From contig CBDICI010000004.1 in assembly GCA_965277345.1 (NCBI GenBank), forward strand, positions 1,240,001 through 1,304,000: 64,000 bases of DNA, written 5' to 3'. Below the pieces are notes generated by a model. It ran no database searches. It worked only from the letters and a program-made list of their open reading frames with translations, and was not told where the DNA came from. A program made the position numbers and the translations under genes. This DNA comes from CAIOYC01 sp965277345 (lineage in GTDB: Bacteria > Pseudomonadota > Alphaproteobacteria > Caulobacterales > Caulobacteraceae). This document shows positions 45,201 to 53,379 of the stretch, in pieces (position 1 is the first letter of the stretch; every line of letters begins with the position of its first letter).

Positions 45201-46049
45201 ATCGTCACAGTCCACGATGCTTGGTGGATCAGCGATTACCAGTTTCTTCTCGACGAGCGCGGAAGTCTTCTTCAGCCGGACGATGTTCTTGGCGTGCAAC
45301 CTCCCGCCGGGGTGAGTCTGGGTGATTCTTTGGAGCGACGCCGTGAACTGAAGCTCCTGCTGAAGAGTGCAGCGGCGGTGGTGGGGGTATCGAACAGCTT
45401 TGCGGAGCTCTACAAAGCGTGCGATGTTAAGGCCATATCCCTGCCCAATGGCATTCGACGCCGACGTTCGGACGCCGTGCGAAAAGATACAAATTGGCGC
45501 GTCCGTCTGGCCCACGTTGGTGGTCAATCAAATCACAAGGGTTACCACCTCGTTGAGGCGTCCCTGCGGGCGGGGAGTTTTCCCAATCTGCAGCTGACCG
45601 TCGTTGACCATCGCCATACAGGGGGCGAAGTCGGCAGCGATTTGTGGGGCGCTACACCCGTCCGCTACGTTGGGATGACTCCTCAAGAAGAAATGGACTC
45701 GTTTTACGCCGAACAAGACGTGCTTCTGGCGCCATCGATATGGCCCGAAAGCTTCGGCTTGGTGGCCCGCGAGGCCGTGGCCGCCGGTCTTTGGGTAGTC
45801 GCGAGCAATCGCGGCGCTATGGCCGAGGAGGTCGAAGATGGAGTGAACGGCTTTGTCGTCGACGTTGGAGACCCTGAGGGTCTGTTTCAGGTCTTTCAGA
45901 CGATGAACGAGACTCCAGCATCCTTTAAGGTATCACCTCCGAGGAGGCCGGTGCGAAGCGCCGAGGCGCAAGCCGCGGAACTGCTCGGGCTCTACAGGAA
46001 AGTTCTGAGAGAAGGCGCAGTCCGTAGTCGGGATCTTGCGCATCATTGA
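42282..46049 (+). CDS. Large protein with two GT4 glycosyltransferase domains
   Basis: A 1255-residue cytoplasmic protein. Residues 20-140 hold repeated Y-R-x-x-N-x-D / H-Y-x-x-x-G-R-x-E-G-R units found in many polysaccharide glycosyltransferases. The middle (about 330-460) is helical and TPR-like. The first GT4 domain spans 481-830 (Y-E-I-D-D-L-I-F-D, K-S-E-I-K-W-L-E-A) and the second 849-1240 (F-F-P-P-Q-T-I-G-G-A-T-R-V, H-V-G-G-Q-S-N-H-K-G-Y, W-P-E-S-F-G-L-V-A-R-E-A-V). Two transferase modules suggest that it adds two sugars. It is convergent with wzt. Confidence 0.82.
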   Translation: MKIPLFLKAAPFGAAAGVSDLPADFDAGFYRSFNEDLPKGWKEGQLCRHYLQFGRVEGRPRNVAEFLKPLEAEFGALPDDFDGATYRLLNADVAQKLHNTWSATEHYIRYGRLEGRHYVNFDVELYRSLNGLDDLLSERDVLIHYKSNRAGGTVAKSGADFMTLRNLTGGGAWVERLNLAEFSIMNWSWVPRGLNKVQAADWVLSEGISKLAPLAFALQFDPIYYREAHPELSALDDQAVYRSWLFSGLERNEAGSAAGRLKQLGLDLTHYPKVFDWGAYARQQGLKKPQPWSTLEHFLHNTSLRELPPVRGAEGRASFFTAAAKSFSTRVDVYALKLLQGLALAGEVSSEVSQVWGDCLFRMEKWGPALERYEAVLTSGQSNVWTLVNAARAHQNLEAPANAAKLLAAYKDKFGGEGLFRQTGKEIVEAIFRQRETQALKLYQADKREDANRLLTDAVEVCQRLWEDIDPIGSAIDVLTKTKVVVLANTDLRQCTHYRVEQKAAIFRQMGLQFEIFSAANDEAFISALPGAAAAIFYRLPAFPKNVRAIEAAREMGIPTYYEIDDLIFDNAYPDPIETYGGAVTAEEYAGLRFGVPLFREAMRRCDYGISSTSHLAAQVAEVVRTGDVFVIRNGLDDRNKVAAAAIKHRLRRDDEVVLFYGSGTKAHNSDFLELVAPAILELFSSNSLVRLVIVGFLALDARFDPFRDRVTQVGFVPNIQAYWSILAEADINLAVLRPAPTTDGKSEIKWLEAAVLMVPSVVSNTATYLDVVEDGVDGLIAGSPEEWSMHLQGLVASAAKRSEIAKAAQRKAMQLYSLKANAVRMRAALSPAFETRRQAAEARDVSQRTPRVLIVNVFFPPQTIGGATRVVRDNVDDFLESASSKFNFAIAATDVAAPEPYRLRVDRYNGAPVFRISTPQEVNMDWRPFNPVAGNVFGRVLEIYKPDLVHFHATQRLTASAVRECRRRKIPFIVTVHDAWWISDYQFLLDERGSLLQPDDVLGVQPPAGVSLGDSLERRRELKLLLKSAAAVVGVSNSFAELYKACDVKAISLPNGIRRRRSDAVRKDTNWRVRLAHVGGQSNHKGYHLVEASLRAGSFPNLQLTVVDHRHTGGEVGSDLWGATPVRYVGMTPQEEMDSFYAEQDVLLAPSIWPESFGLVAREAVAAGLWVVASNRGAMAEEVEDGVNGFVVDVGDPEGLFQVFQTMNETPASFKVSPPRRPVRSAEAQAAELLGLYRKVLREGAVRSRDLAHH

Positions 46050-46124
46050 CGGGGCTCGCCGTGCAACCAAAGCCCAACCGGCTCTTGGACGCCCGCCAAC
46101 TCCATTGCCGGGGTTCTTTCCTAG

Positions 46125-46868
46125 CTACGCAGCCTGCCGCGACAGCCACTCGTCGATGGCGCCGTAAAATTGCGGTCTGCCCGCGTCGAGGACCAACACC
46201 TTGTTGCAAATCTTGCGGACCAGATGAAGGTCGTGCGTTCCAATAACGACCATCTTGGCGGATCCAACGAACTTCTCGATCCGCGCGCTTGCCTTGTCAC
46301 GAAAGCTAGCGTCGCCGGCGCTTAACCACTCATCCATGAGGAGGATGTCCGCCTCAATCTCTGTACCTATGGCGAACGTCAAACGAGCCATCATCCCGGC
46401 CGAGTAGGTCTTGAAGGGCATGTGGATGAACGCGCCGAGCTCTGAGAACTCGACGATCTGCGGCACGCGTGCCTTGATCTCTTGGCGAGACAAACCCTGC
46501 ATCAGCAAACACGTGCTGATGTTTCTAAGCCCTGAGGCGTCGCCGTCCAGACCAATGCTCATCGACAGCATGGAGGTCACTCTGCCGGCGATATTCAGTT
46601 CGCCCGCTGTTGGACTATAAATTCCCGCCAACACCTTCAGAAGCGATGATTTGCCAGACCCGTTATGGCCAATGAGAGCAAGCCGATCCCCCTCGATCAG
46701 CCTAAAGTTTACGTTCGATAGCGCCCGCACGACGGCGATGTCCTGTGTTGTCTTCATCAGAAGACCCCCGACGGCCACGTTGGCTATAGCGTTGCGAAGA
46801 GACTGAGCCTTCACGCTGTAAACGGGATAGTCGAGTCCGAGACCGTGCGCTTCGATGGAAATGGTCAT
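46125..46868 (-). CDS. wzt: ABC exporter ATPase for polysaccharide (Wzt-type)
   Basis: A 247-residue ABC ATPase. Walker A is G-H-N-G-S-G-K-S-S at residue 67, the signature Y-S-A-G-M-M-A-R-L, and Walker B I-L-L-M-D-E-W. The pattern S-L-R-N-A-I-A-N before the core and the lack of the extra C-terminal carbohydrate-binding domain mark a short Wzt/KpsT type, which does not read a chain-end cap by itself. It pairs with the permease upstream, three bases apart. Confidence 0.92.
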   Translation of the reverse strand: MTISIEAHGLGLDYPVYSVKAQSLRNAIANVAVGGLLMKTTQDIAVVRALSNVNFRLIEGDRLALIGHNGSGKSSLLKVLAGIYSPTAGELNIAGRVTSMLSMSIGLDGDASGLRNISTCLLMQGLSRQEIKARVPQIVEFSELGAFIHMPFKTYSAGMMARLTFAIGTEIEADILLMDEWLSAGDASFRDKASARIEKFVGSAKMVVIGTHDLHLVRKICNKVLVLDAGRPQFYGAIDEWLSRQAA

Positions 46869-46871
46869 CTG

Positions 46872-47669
46872 TTAAAGCCAAAATACGATGCGGCGGCGGA
46901 AAAGAGCCAGGCTTGTGATCGCCAACACGCCTCCGATCACCATGAAGACTATGGTAGCCGATAAGTCGCCAAGCGGCACCGGGTGGCCAAGCAGCGGTTG
47001 CCTTAGTACTTCAAGCATGTGAGCTAGCGGATTGTAGTCTACTATCCACTGAAGTTTGGGGGGAATCTGCGTCCGACGCCAGAAGACGGGCGTGAGCATG
47101 AACATTGTGCTAAGCACGAATCCAATTAGGTAGTTTACATCCCTAAATCTTGTGGCAATCATCCCCAAGGGAAAAGAAAGTAGAAATCCGACCGCCAGAA
47201 CCAGCGGCAGCGTGAATATGAATTCCCAGTGGGGGAGCGGGAACAGCCTAAGCACGGCGGTCACCAACCAAAAGCCGACGATTTGGTGGGCGAGATTGAT
47301 CACAGTCTTGGCGCACATCAAAAATGAATAAAAGCTCAGCGGCAACTTTCTTGTCTGCATGAGTGGCGATGCCGCCAAAAAGTTGTTTGCTCCATCAGAG
47401 AGCACCCCGGATGCAAATTGGAAACTGACTACGCCGCTCAAGATAAATGGAAAGTTGCCTCTCCAGTCCCCCCCGAAGATAGTGCCAAATATAAGCGACA
47501 GTCCAATGCCAGTCGCGACTGTCGTACTTGCCAGCCAGAATGGCCCAAGGAGTGTCCGCCGGTATCGCGAGATGGTTTGTTCAACCGCCAGCTTCCACCA
47601 GAGCGGCGCTAGGAGGACACCTTCCCAGATGTCGCCGAAGGCGCCCGTCAGCGCATCAAAAAACTTCAT
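46872..47669 (-). CDS. wzm: ABC exporter permease for polysaccharide (Wzm-type)
   Basis: A 265-residue membrane protein of the ABC-2 exporter type with about six hydrophobic segments, starting L-L-A-P-L-W-W-K-L-A-V-E-Q-T-I-S-R-Y-R-R-T, the usual W-x-L-A-x-x-D-I-x-x-R-Y-x-x-T opening of Wzm/KpsM proteins, and R-F-R-D-V-N-Y in the middle. It moves a lipid-linked glycan across the inner membrane with the ATPase downstream. Confidence 0.9.
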   Translation of the reverse strand: MKFFDALTGAFGDIWEGVLLAPLWWKLAVEQTISRYRRTLLGPFWLASTTVATGIGLSLIFGTIFGGDWRGNFPFILSGVVSFQFASGVLSDGANNFLAASPLMQTRKLPLSFYSFLMCAKTVINLAHQIVGFWLVTAVLRLFPLPHWEFIFTLPLVLAVGFLLSFPLGMIATRFRDVNYLIGFVLSTMFMLTPVFWRRTQIPPKLQWIVDYNPLAHMLEVLRQPLLGHPVPLGDLSATIVFMVIGGVLAITSLALFRRRIVFWL

Positions 47670-47817
47670 CGAGGCTTATCACCATAGCTCGCGACCGAGT
47701 GCGATCTTGACGCCTTAAGAGCGCTGCTCTCGTGTCGCCGGTGTTATCAGCCCGCTCGAGAGATTGGAACCCCAGCCGCTGCGCTAAACGAGATGGACCG
47801 CCCGTTTAAAGGCTCTA

Positions 47818-48937
47818 TTGTGGATCGGCGTGTAAAGAAGGGCTCTGACTCAGTTTTGATGAAGTTGAGGCGCCGGTTCCTTTTTTCAACGAGGGAATCA
47901 GCAAATGGCGCGCTCGATACGACCGACGGCGGTGCTTCCGGCGGGGTTGGCTCTACAACAGGTGGAAGTAGACGCTGACGTGACGGTGATCACCGTTAGA
48001 TCAGCGGGTCTGGAGACGCGCTGTCCAGGCTGCGGCGAGCCGACGCGACGGGTTCACAGCCGCTACCTGAGGACGCTGCTCGATCTGCCCATGGGCGGCC
48101 GGGCGGTGCGGCTGCGCGTGGCGGCGCGCCGGTTCCGTTGCGGTGTGCCGCAATGCGCGCGACGGATCTTCGCCGAGCGTCTTGGTCCAGTAGCGCCCTG
48201 GGCTCGACGGACGGCGCGGCTGGACGCGCTAGCGCACCACCTCGCTTTGGCTCTGGGCGGGCGTCCCGCAGCGGGGTTCGCCGCCCGGCTGATGCTCCCG
48301 CTGAGCAACGATACTCTGTTGCGGCTGGTGCGCAGACGGGGAACGCCGATCTTCACGCCGCCTCGGGCTATCGGGATCGACGACTGGGCGTGGAAGCGCA
48401 ACCATCGATACGGCACACTGATCTGCGACCTGGAGCATCGGCGCACCGTTGCCCTCTTGCCGGACCGCGAGCCGGCGACGGCGCAAGCTTGGCTAGCAGC
48501 CCAGCCGCAGATCGAGGTGGTGACCCGCGATCGCGGCGGCGGCTACGCCCTTGCGTCGGCACGCGGGTTGCCGGCTGCTATGCAGGTCGCCGACCGCTGG
48601 CATCTGATGGAGAACGCCAGCCAGGCGTTCCTCGCCGCGACACGCGGCTCTATGCGCCAGATCAGGGCGGGACTGGAGACGACCGCCATCGACCCTGACC
48701 TGCTCACCGCGGCCGAGCGTCTGCAGTACGAGGGCTATCTGCGTCGGGAGGACATCAACGCCGCCGTGCTAGGCCTGCATGAGGCCGGTGTAGCGATAAA
48801 GGAGATCGTCCGGCGCACCGGCCACAGCCGCAAGACCGTGCGGGGGGTTATCCGCGGCGAGCGGTCCGAGGTGTTCCGCCCGCGCGAAAGCTCGCTGGAT
48901 CTGTACCTACCTTGGCTGGATGCCCGATGGAAGGCGG
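47818..48937 (+). repeat. 1120-bp direct repeat, right copy
   Basis: Matches 39645-40764 throughout by eye, starting at an IS21-type terminus and ending at the same ISL3 position, where another IS21 element begins. See the left copy. Confidence 0.85.
47841..48937 (+). mobile_element. ISL3 element, second copy, 3'-truncated
   Basis: The left inverted repeat and the first 344 codons of the transposase (from 47905) are as in the first copy. The sequence switches at 48938 to a new IS21 terminus, so the last third of the element is missing and the frame runs on into IS21 DNA to 48978. A full transposase is not encoded. Confidence 0.85.
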
Positions 48938-49961
48938 TGTGGATCGGCGTGGAAGAAGAAGGACCGTTAGCGGGGTGATCGGCGTCAAAGAGGGAACCCC
49001 TCATTCTGATGGTTTGGCGTGGCTGTCTTTGCCTTTGGCGGACGGTCGAGATCGGGATGTGGTGGTGGAGACTGGCGTTCGGATCCGCCGCGAGCATGCG
49101 GCGGGCAAGGCGATTAAGGCGATCGCGCGGGACCTGAAGCTCTCGCGGAAGGTGGTTCGCAAGGCGATCCGGGGCTCGGAGGGGCGTTCAGTTACAAGCG
49201 GCGGGTTCAGCCGGCGCCCAAGATCGGTCCGTTCCAGGAGCGGCTTTCGGCGCTGTTGGAGGAGAACGAGACGCGGCCCCGGCGCGATCGTCTGCGGATG
49301 ACGCGGGTGCACGATCTGCTGCAGCGGGAGGGCTTTGAGGGATCCTACGATGCGGTGCGCCACTATGCGACGCGCTGGCGGACGGAGCGGCGCGGTGGGC
49401 GGGCGAGGCGGCGACGGCGTTCGTGCCTTTGATGTTCAGGCCGGGTGAGGCCTACCAGTTCGACTGGAGCCATGAGGATGTGGAGATTGCCGCCAAGCCG
49501 ATGCGGGTGAAGGTCGCCCATGTTCGCCTTTGCGCATCGCGGGCGATCTACGTGCGGGCTTATCCGCGTGAGAGCCAGGAGATGGTGTTCGACGCGCACG
49601 CGCGGGCGTTCGGCCTATTCGGCGGCGTGCCCACGCGAGGCATCTACGACAACATGAAGACGGCGGTGGATGCGGTGTTCGTGGGCAAGGCGCGCGCGTT
49701 CAACCGACGCTTCCTGATCATGGCCGACCATTACATGGTCGAGCCGACCGCCTGCACGCCGGCGTCGGGCTGGGAGAAGGGTCAGGTCGAGCAGCAGGTG
49801 CAGACGGTGCGTGGCCGGATGTTCCAGCCGCGCCTTCGCTTCGCCAGCCTTGTGGAGCTGAACGGCTGGCTGGAGGCGGAGTGCCGACGGTGGGCGGAGC
49901 TGAGGGCGCATCCGGAAGGTGAAGGGATCACGGTGGCCCAAGGCTTGGACTGCTGAGCGGC
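48938..49961 (+). mobile_element. IS21-family element remnant
   Basis: Begins with TGTGGATCGGCGTGGAAG, followed by a related GTGATCGGCGTCAAAGAGG, the multiple-repeat terminus typical of IS21. It holds a broken istA and is cut at 49961 by the IS701 element, so istB is absent. Confidence 0.8.
49030..49956 (+). pseudogene. IS21 istA transposase with two frameshifts
   Basis: The N-terminal helix-turn-helix (V-R-I-R-R-E-H-A-A-G-K-A-I-K-A-I-A-R-D-L) is in one frame. A segment R-M-T-R-V-H-D-L-L-Q-R-E-G-F is in a second, and the catalytic part (Q-F-D-W-S-H-E-D-V-E, Y-D-N-M-K-T-A, E-K-G-Q-V-E) is in a third. Shifts lie near 49182 and 49400. The C-terminus ends early at 49956. Confidence 0.85.
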
Positions 49962-49965
49962 CTAG

Positions 49966-51386
49966 CATTACAGTTGTAGTCGCATTTATACGTGGGCGCG
50001 TCGGGCGGCGGCTTGATGGGCTCTTCGCCATAGAGACCAGGCGACGACCTCGGCTGGCTGGATCTGTTGCTGAGCCAGCCGATTGGCGATGCGACGGATC
50101 TCCTGAACCGACCAGCGGATCAGCTCCGTTGAAGAAGTCGCTCGATCCAGGCCTTCGTTTTTGGGGGCGTGGGGAGGTTGGGGTGGTGGCGGATGGCCGC
50201 GGTCATGGCGAAGGCCAGCATGACCAGGGCGACGTGGCGATGCCATCCGTGCCAGGAGCGGGTCTCGTTATGGTCGAGGCCGAGTTCGTTCTTGGCGGTC
50301 TCGAAGCTGTCCTCGATGGCCCAGCGGTGTCCCTCTACCTTGACCAGGGTCTCGATATTCGTTCTGGCCGGGGCCCAGGTGGTGAAGAAGGCCATGTCGC
50401 CATCTGCGATGTTGCGGCGGATCAAGAGGCCGCGGGTCCACATGTCCGATCGGGTCTCGTCGTATTCGCCGGCGTCCATATCGGCCAGTTCGCAATAGGC
50501 CCAGTCATGCAGCCGCGGGCCCTTGGTTCCTTCGCCCGCTGACAGCCGCTTCCAGGCTGAAGCGTCGAGCCCCCTGGCGATATCTTCAGCCGTCCCCGCG
50601 ACCGGGGGCTTGTTCCCCCAGGATCCGAAGTGATGGCTGCGGCCACGCCCAGGACATAGTCCTTGCCGACGCGCCGAAGGTCCATTTCGATGTCGCCAAC
50701 CCCATAGACGGTGTCGGCCGCCACCCAGCAGAAGGGGACATCGATGGCGATCGCCCGCTCGATCATCTGGCGCGCCAGGGCCGGCTTGGTGGCGAAGACC
50801 GTGCCTTGGCGGGACATGCGCCGCCGCCATCCGGGCCGGATCCTCTGTCCAGGCCTTGGGCATGTAGAGCCTGCGATCGATGAAGGCGTGGCCGTGGCGT
50901 GACGCGTAAGTCGCAAACACCCCGATCTGGCAGTTGGTGATTTTGCCGGCCGAGCCCGGTACTGACGCCCGACACCGCAAGAAGTCTTGCCCTGCTTGAG
51001 AAAACCCGTCTCGTCGATCACCAGCACCGCATCAGGGTTGGTCAGGTTTTCCAAGACATAGTCGCGCACGATGGCGACCAACGCCTCGGCGTCCCATTGG
51101 CTACGGCCCAGAACCGCCTGCTGGCGCCAAGGCCCCGGATCACCCGCCGCTTCGGCGCGCATCCAGCCGGTCTTGCGACGCTCTTCGCCCAGCAGCCCGT
51201 AGGAACTGGTTCGCCGACGACGCCACCCGTATATCCCCGAACAGCGGCCGCATCCGCGCCTTCACATCCCGCAGTGAAGACGCCCATAGCTCCAGCGTTG
51301 TCTCGATCGATGCGCCCGACATCCCATGACCTCCGAATCATGGCCGCTCATCGATTCAGACTTCAAGCGTCAGTGCAACTGTAATG
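49966..51386 (-). mobile_element. IS701-family insertion sequence, copy 1
   Basis: A 1421-bp element with terminal CATTACAGTTG and its complement, flanked on both sides by CTAG (49962-49965 and 51387-51390), the 4-bp YTAR target duplication of IS701. It appears one base different from the copy at 53380. Confidence 0.9.
49986..51322 (-). pseudogene. IS701 transposase, multiply frameshifted
   Basis: Pieces of one DDE transposase occur in several frames: T-L-E-L-W-A-S-S-L-R-D-V-K, V-L-V-I-D-E-T-G-F-L-K-Q-G-K, C-Q-I-G-V-F-A-T-Y-A-S-R-H-G, V-A-A-D-T-V-Y-G, then W-A-I-E-D-S-F-E-T-A-K-N-E-L-G-L-D and R-W-S-V-Q-E-I-R-R. About five shifts are needed to join them. The same shifts occur in the second copy. 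Confidence 0.85.
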
Positions 51387-51522
51387 CTAGATGAACACCG
51401 CTTCCGAGAACTGATCCGAGCCTCGCGTCGCAACCGTCTCGACTGCTCAGTCATAGAGGGTGAATCATGCGTCGGCTCATGGCGAGAGGAATTTCTAGGA
51501 GCCTGCTCGGCGCTTGTGCCGC

Positions 51523-52515
51523 TCATTTCGTCGCGACCACAAGATTGTTGTCGTAACCGTTGAGAGGGTGCGGGATCTGGAGGGCGAAGCCGCGCAGTCC
51601 GCGCGACGCCGCGGCGGACGCATAATCGCTGATCTGATCAGTGGGAACGTCCTCCACGACATAGATCCCGCCAGGCCGGAGATGGTCGACGCAGCTCTCC
51701 ATGGTCCTAACGGCAGCCTCAATCGTATGGAGGCCATCGTCGATGATGACGTCGACTTGGTCGGGCAAGTGGCTCCAGAGCACCGGAAAGGTGTCCGGAC
51801 GAAGTTGGTCGACGTAAAAGGTCCTGATCCGATCTTCCTCGAATAGCACTCGCCGATCCACATCGGCGCCATAGATGGCTGCGGAAGGGAACATCGCTCG
51901 CCATCCTCTGAGCGAGGCGCCGGGCACGCCATCCGGTCCCATGTTGGAGGGAACATCGATATTGTTGGTTCCAAGCCCGATCTCAAGAACATTCTTGATA
52001 TGGGCGGCTCTTACACAAAATATAGTATTGTAGAAATGTGTATATGTGTGCCAGCCCAATCCTTTGTCGCTGCCGAACTTCAACATGTCACGGCAGAGCG
52101 GCGTGACCTCTGGCGTGCTTGTCACGTAGCGGTTGAGCATGCCGGCAAAGTCTGCTTCGCCTCCGGCGAAGTAAGTGACCGTCGCGGACTGGGCGTCGGG
52201 CGGCAAGCAGCCGATCAAGCGGGGAAGAAGCCGTTCGGAAAAGAAAAGCCGCGCCGCCTTGCTGCCTGGTCCCTTGTGGAAGAAACAGGTGGAGGGCTCA
52301 AACTCGGCAACATAAAAGGAACTTAGCGCGTAGATGCCAGGGACCCAACGCTCCGGCCTGTGATGTAGCTCTATGAACCAGACGTTGCGCCAGAATTCCA
52401 CTCCGCCCATTCGGCGTAGCACGCTGGCGACGTGAGCCGCTTCAGCAGGCCAGTCATCCGAGATCGTCACTACGTAAATCGTGGGGGCGCCGGACGTCGA
52501 AGGGTCGGTTGACAT
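51523..52515 (-). CDS. SAM-dependent methyltransferase in the IS701-flanked segment
   Basis: A 330-residue protein. The first 150 residues are an unassigned domain. Residues 150-330 form a class I methyltransferase: F-G-S-D-K-G-L-G-W-H-T-Y-T, V-L-E-I-G-L-G-T-N, G-A-S-L-R-G-W-R-A-M-F-P, I-Y-G-A-D-V-D-R and I-I-D-D-G-L-H-T-I. This pattern occurs in polysaccharide and natural-product loci, often acting on sugars. It is flanked by two IS701 copies in direct orientation. Confidence 0.8.
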   Translation of the reverse strand: MSTDPSTSGAPTIYVVTISDDWPAEAAHVASVLRRMGGVEFWRNVWFIELHHRPERWVPGIYALSSFYVAEFEPSTCFFHKGPGSKAARLFFSERLLPRLIGCLPPDAQSATVTYFAGGEADFAGMLNRYVTSTPEVTPLCRDMLKFGSDKGLGWHTYTHFYNTIFCVRAAHIKNVLEIGLGTNNIDVPSNMGPDGVPGASLRGWRAMFPSAAIYGADVDRRVLFEEDRIRTFYVDQLRPDTFPVLWSHLPDQVDVIIDDGLHTIEAAVRTMESCVDHLRPGGIYVVEDVPTDQISDYASAAASRGLRGFALQIPHPLNGYDNNLVVATK

Positions 52516-52678
52516 TGATACCTCTCAGGGTCTTGTCCCCGGACGTGGTGTAGCTCAGCGGATAGCGTAGCCGCTAGCGAAGCGCGCCCCGCAGAGTGCG
52601 CCGTAGCGAGTGAGCGGCGGTCATACGCAATCTTCGGAAGGGCTGGGATGCAACACCCACCCAACTGAGACACCGAAG

Positions 52679-52740
52679 ATGACCAACGACATGATGGCCT
52701 CGCGCGGGCTTGTGGAAAAGAGTGCTAACGCAGATGCCTC
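52679..52740 (+). pseudogene. IS256-family transposase N-terminal fragment
   Basis: About 20 codons (M-T-N-D-M-M-A-S-R-G-L-V-E-K-S-A-N-A-D) match the start of IS256/Mutator transposases; the sequence then turns into an ISL3 tail. Too short to be functional. Confidence 0.5.
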
Positions 52741-52744
52741 GCCC

Positions 52745-52880
52745 GAGACCGCGCCGCGGTTTACGCCGCCATTGCCACCGCCTATTCCAGTGTCCAGGCC
52801 GAAAGCCTGATCATTAGGCTAAAGCTTCTGAAGCGGCAATGTATGGCGGCGGAAAACTCGACCTCGTCCGAAGACGTATG
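52745..52880 (+). pseudogene. ISL3 transposase C-terminal fragment
   Basis: In one frame A-A-I-A-T-A-Y-S-S-V-Q-A-E-S-L, then R-L-K-L-L-K-R-Q, and after a one-base loss Y-G-G-G-K-L-D-L-V-R-R-R. This is the end of an ISL3 transposase, diverged from the copy at 39732. It follows the IS256 fragment directly. Confidence 0.65.
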
Positions 52881-52994
52881 GTGGCCGGCCTATAACCACC
52901 TTTACCAAATCTGCGTCAAAGCTAACCTTGACATAATTAAGGCCATCACGGCTACGCTGATACCCAAACCGTCGGCACGCCGACAGTCGGCGGC

Positions 52995-53370
52995 GCAAGA
53001 AGCGCCTCCGCCTGGTCATGCTGATCGACGAATTCCCCAAGCTCAGCAGCCTGCCATTCCTGAAAAACGCCATGGGCGAGATGGCCGGGTACGGCATCAG
53101 CGCGAACCTGATCTGCCAGAGCTTCAATGACGTGTTTTCAAAGTACGGCAGTACGGCGACAAGACCCCGCTCTTCGACAACATGCACATCACCGCCGCGT
53201 CCGCGACGTCCGAGCCGACCAGCAACGAGAAGGTCACCCTGCGGGCCGGGAAGGCGCTGGAAATGCGCGAGAGCTTTAGCGACCCGCGCACCCTGTTCGG
53301 CCGACCTCCCAGTCCGAGCAGCAGCGCTACATCCTCTCTGAGGAGGACGTGCGTGCCGAGCGGCCGCAAA
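52995..53370 (+). pseudogene. TraG/VirD4 coupling protein fragment
   Basis: A piece of a type IV secretion coupling ATPase. V-M-L-I-D-E-F-P-K-L-S-S-L-P-F-L is the Walker B region, followed by G-Y-G-I-S-A-N-L-I-C-Q-S-F-N-D-V. After a frameshift near 53145 come F-D-N-M-H-I-T-A-A-S-A-T-S and G-K-A-L-E-M-R-E-S-F, and after another Y-I-L-S-E-E-D-V-R. Walker A is missing. It shows that conjugative DNA once entered this site. Confidence 0.75.
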
Positions 53371-53379
53371 CTAGACTAG

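Noticed and set aside
52549..52567. tRNA-like D-arm (TGTAGCTCAGCGGATAGCG)
   Set aside because: No anticodon or T-arm follows and no acceptor stem can be drawn; at most a tRNA fragment.
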